Source: Thermoplasmata archaeon (lineage in GTDB: Archaea > Thermoplasmatota > Thermoplasmata > Thermoplasmatales > Thermoplasmataceae). Taken from it: a DNA stretch of 5,858 nt. The DNA lies in the NCBI GenBank assembly GCA_021850745.1, contig JAJZKX010000135.1:1-5858 (forward strand), read 5' to 3'. Shown here piece by piece: positions 5,525 through 5,858 of this stretch. Made by a program: the position numbers and the translations under genes. The notes beneath the pieces are model-generated. The model was not told the origin of the DNA, did no database searches, and saw nothing but the letters and a program-made list of their open reading frames with translations. Every line of letters starts with the position of its first letter. Position 1 is the first letter of the stretch.

Positions 5525-5858
5525 TCAGATACTGCTGAAGTCTATTCTTATGCCTGAGTCTCTTCTTGTGAGAAGTGTTACCCTGCTGTCAGCCCTCTCT
5601 TTATGGAAGGAATAACCAAGGCGTTCCGCCAGATTAATGGAGAATTCCCTAACCTGCTCATGGGATGGCATATTCTCTATTCCAAGCCTCTGGATGCTCT
5701 GCCCTACATGAACGTAACCCTTTGATTCTATGAAATCAGGCTGGGCTGTGGAATCCATCTTTGTGTATTCGTCCAGATATGGCATGTTTATGCCATTAAC
5801 TAGAGTGTGGCGGATAACTTTCCTCGTATCTAGGGATGGCAGAAGCTCCAGTGTCCTG
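5525..5858 (-). CDS. taw1: tRNA 4-demethylwyosine synthase, radical SAM (C-terminal part only; 5' end off the right edge)
   Basis: Taw1 (TYW1 family) is a radical SAM enzyme that condenses pyruvate with N1-methylguanosine at position 37 of tRNA-Phe to form 4-demethylwyosine, the first tricyclic step of wyosine synthesis; the modified base helps keep reading frame. Only the last 110 or so residues are visible, so the CX3CX2C iron-sulfur motif is outside. The visible part shows the family's late pattern: a RHTLVNGINM stretch (radical SAM barrel end), then DFIESKGYVHVGQS, then RLGIENMPSHEQVREF, and LAERLGYSF, which corresponds to the wyosine-formation domain. The frame is open through the window edge, so the ATG at 5785 is internal and not the start. 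It is upstream of and in the same direction as the acyl-CoA dehydrogenase gene but separated by 118 bases that carry a candidate promoter, so it may be a separate transcript. Confidence 0.88.
   Translation of the reverse strand, partial: RTLELLPSLDTRKVIRHTLVNGINMPYLDEYTKMDSTAQPDFIESKGYVHVGQSIQRLGIENMPSHEQVREFSINLAERLGYSFHKERADSRVTLLTRRDSGIRIDFSSI

Noticed and set aside
5525..5785. A complete small gene of 86 residues starting at the ATG at 5785
   Set aside because: The frame stays open upstream to the window edge with continued Taw1-like sequence, so this is the tail of a larger gene.
1..5858. CRISPR arrays, insertion sequences, tRNA/rRNA genes, toxin-antitoxin or defence islands
   Set aside because: No regularly spaced repeats, terminal inverted repeats, transposase motifs, cloverleaf or conserved rRNA sequence were seen on reading both strands; all large frames are assigned to housekeeping or copper genes.

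Overview
The window looks like ordinary chromosomal DNA from an archaeon, most likely a member of the Thermoplasmata (Thermoplasma/Ferroplasma-like). The gene content is archaeal: replication factor C large subunit, an RNase P Pop5-type protein, the wyosine synthase Taw1, and a copper regulator with a winged-helix domain fused to a TRASH metal-binding domain. Several genes also start at or very close to a TATA-like box about 25-33 bases upstream, with little room for a leader. AGA/AGG and ATA codons are common. The lineage call is an inference from gene types, not from a database match.

Left part (1-2242): a copper-handling pair transcribed divergently. A Cu+-type P-type ATPase with an N-terminal YHS/TRASH-like metal-binding motif runs leftward off the edge. 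A CopT-like regulator with a C-terminal TRASH motif runs rightward. The 123-base gap between them carries inverted repeats that are candidate operators. Both proteins have the same cysteine spacing (C-x20/21-C-x3-C), as expected for a sensor and pump responding to the same metal.

Middle (2243-2646): a short spacer with a stem-loop and a leaderless-type promoter, then rnp2 (Pop5 subunit of RNase P). Its last 51 bases overlap the 3' end of the convergent rfcL gene.

Right part (2596-5858, all leftward): an apparently co-transcribed and translationally coupled run of acyl-CoA dehydrogenase, then a stand-alone MetG-C-terminal-type tRNA-binding protein, then rfcL. The first pair overlaps by about 20 bases and the second by 1 base. 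Upstream, separated by 118 bases that contain a candidate promoter, is the 3' part of taw1, the wyosine-synthesis enzyme acting on tRNA-Phe.

I found no mobile element, CRISPR array, tRNA or rRNA, and no convincing undescribed system. The more interesting points are the copper-control intergenic region, the overlapping convergent ends of rnp2 and rfcL with a perfect hairpin inside them, the unusual operon composition, and residue-level departures in the ATPase and RfcL.
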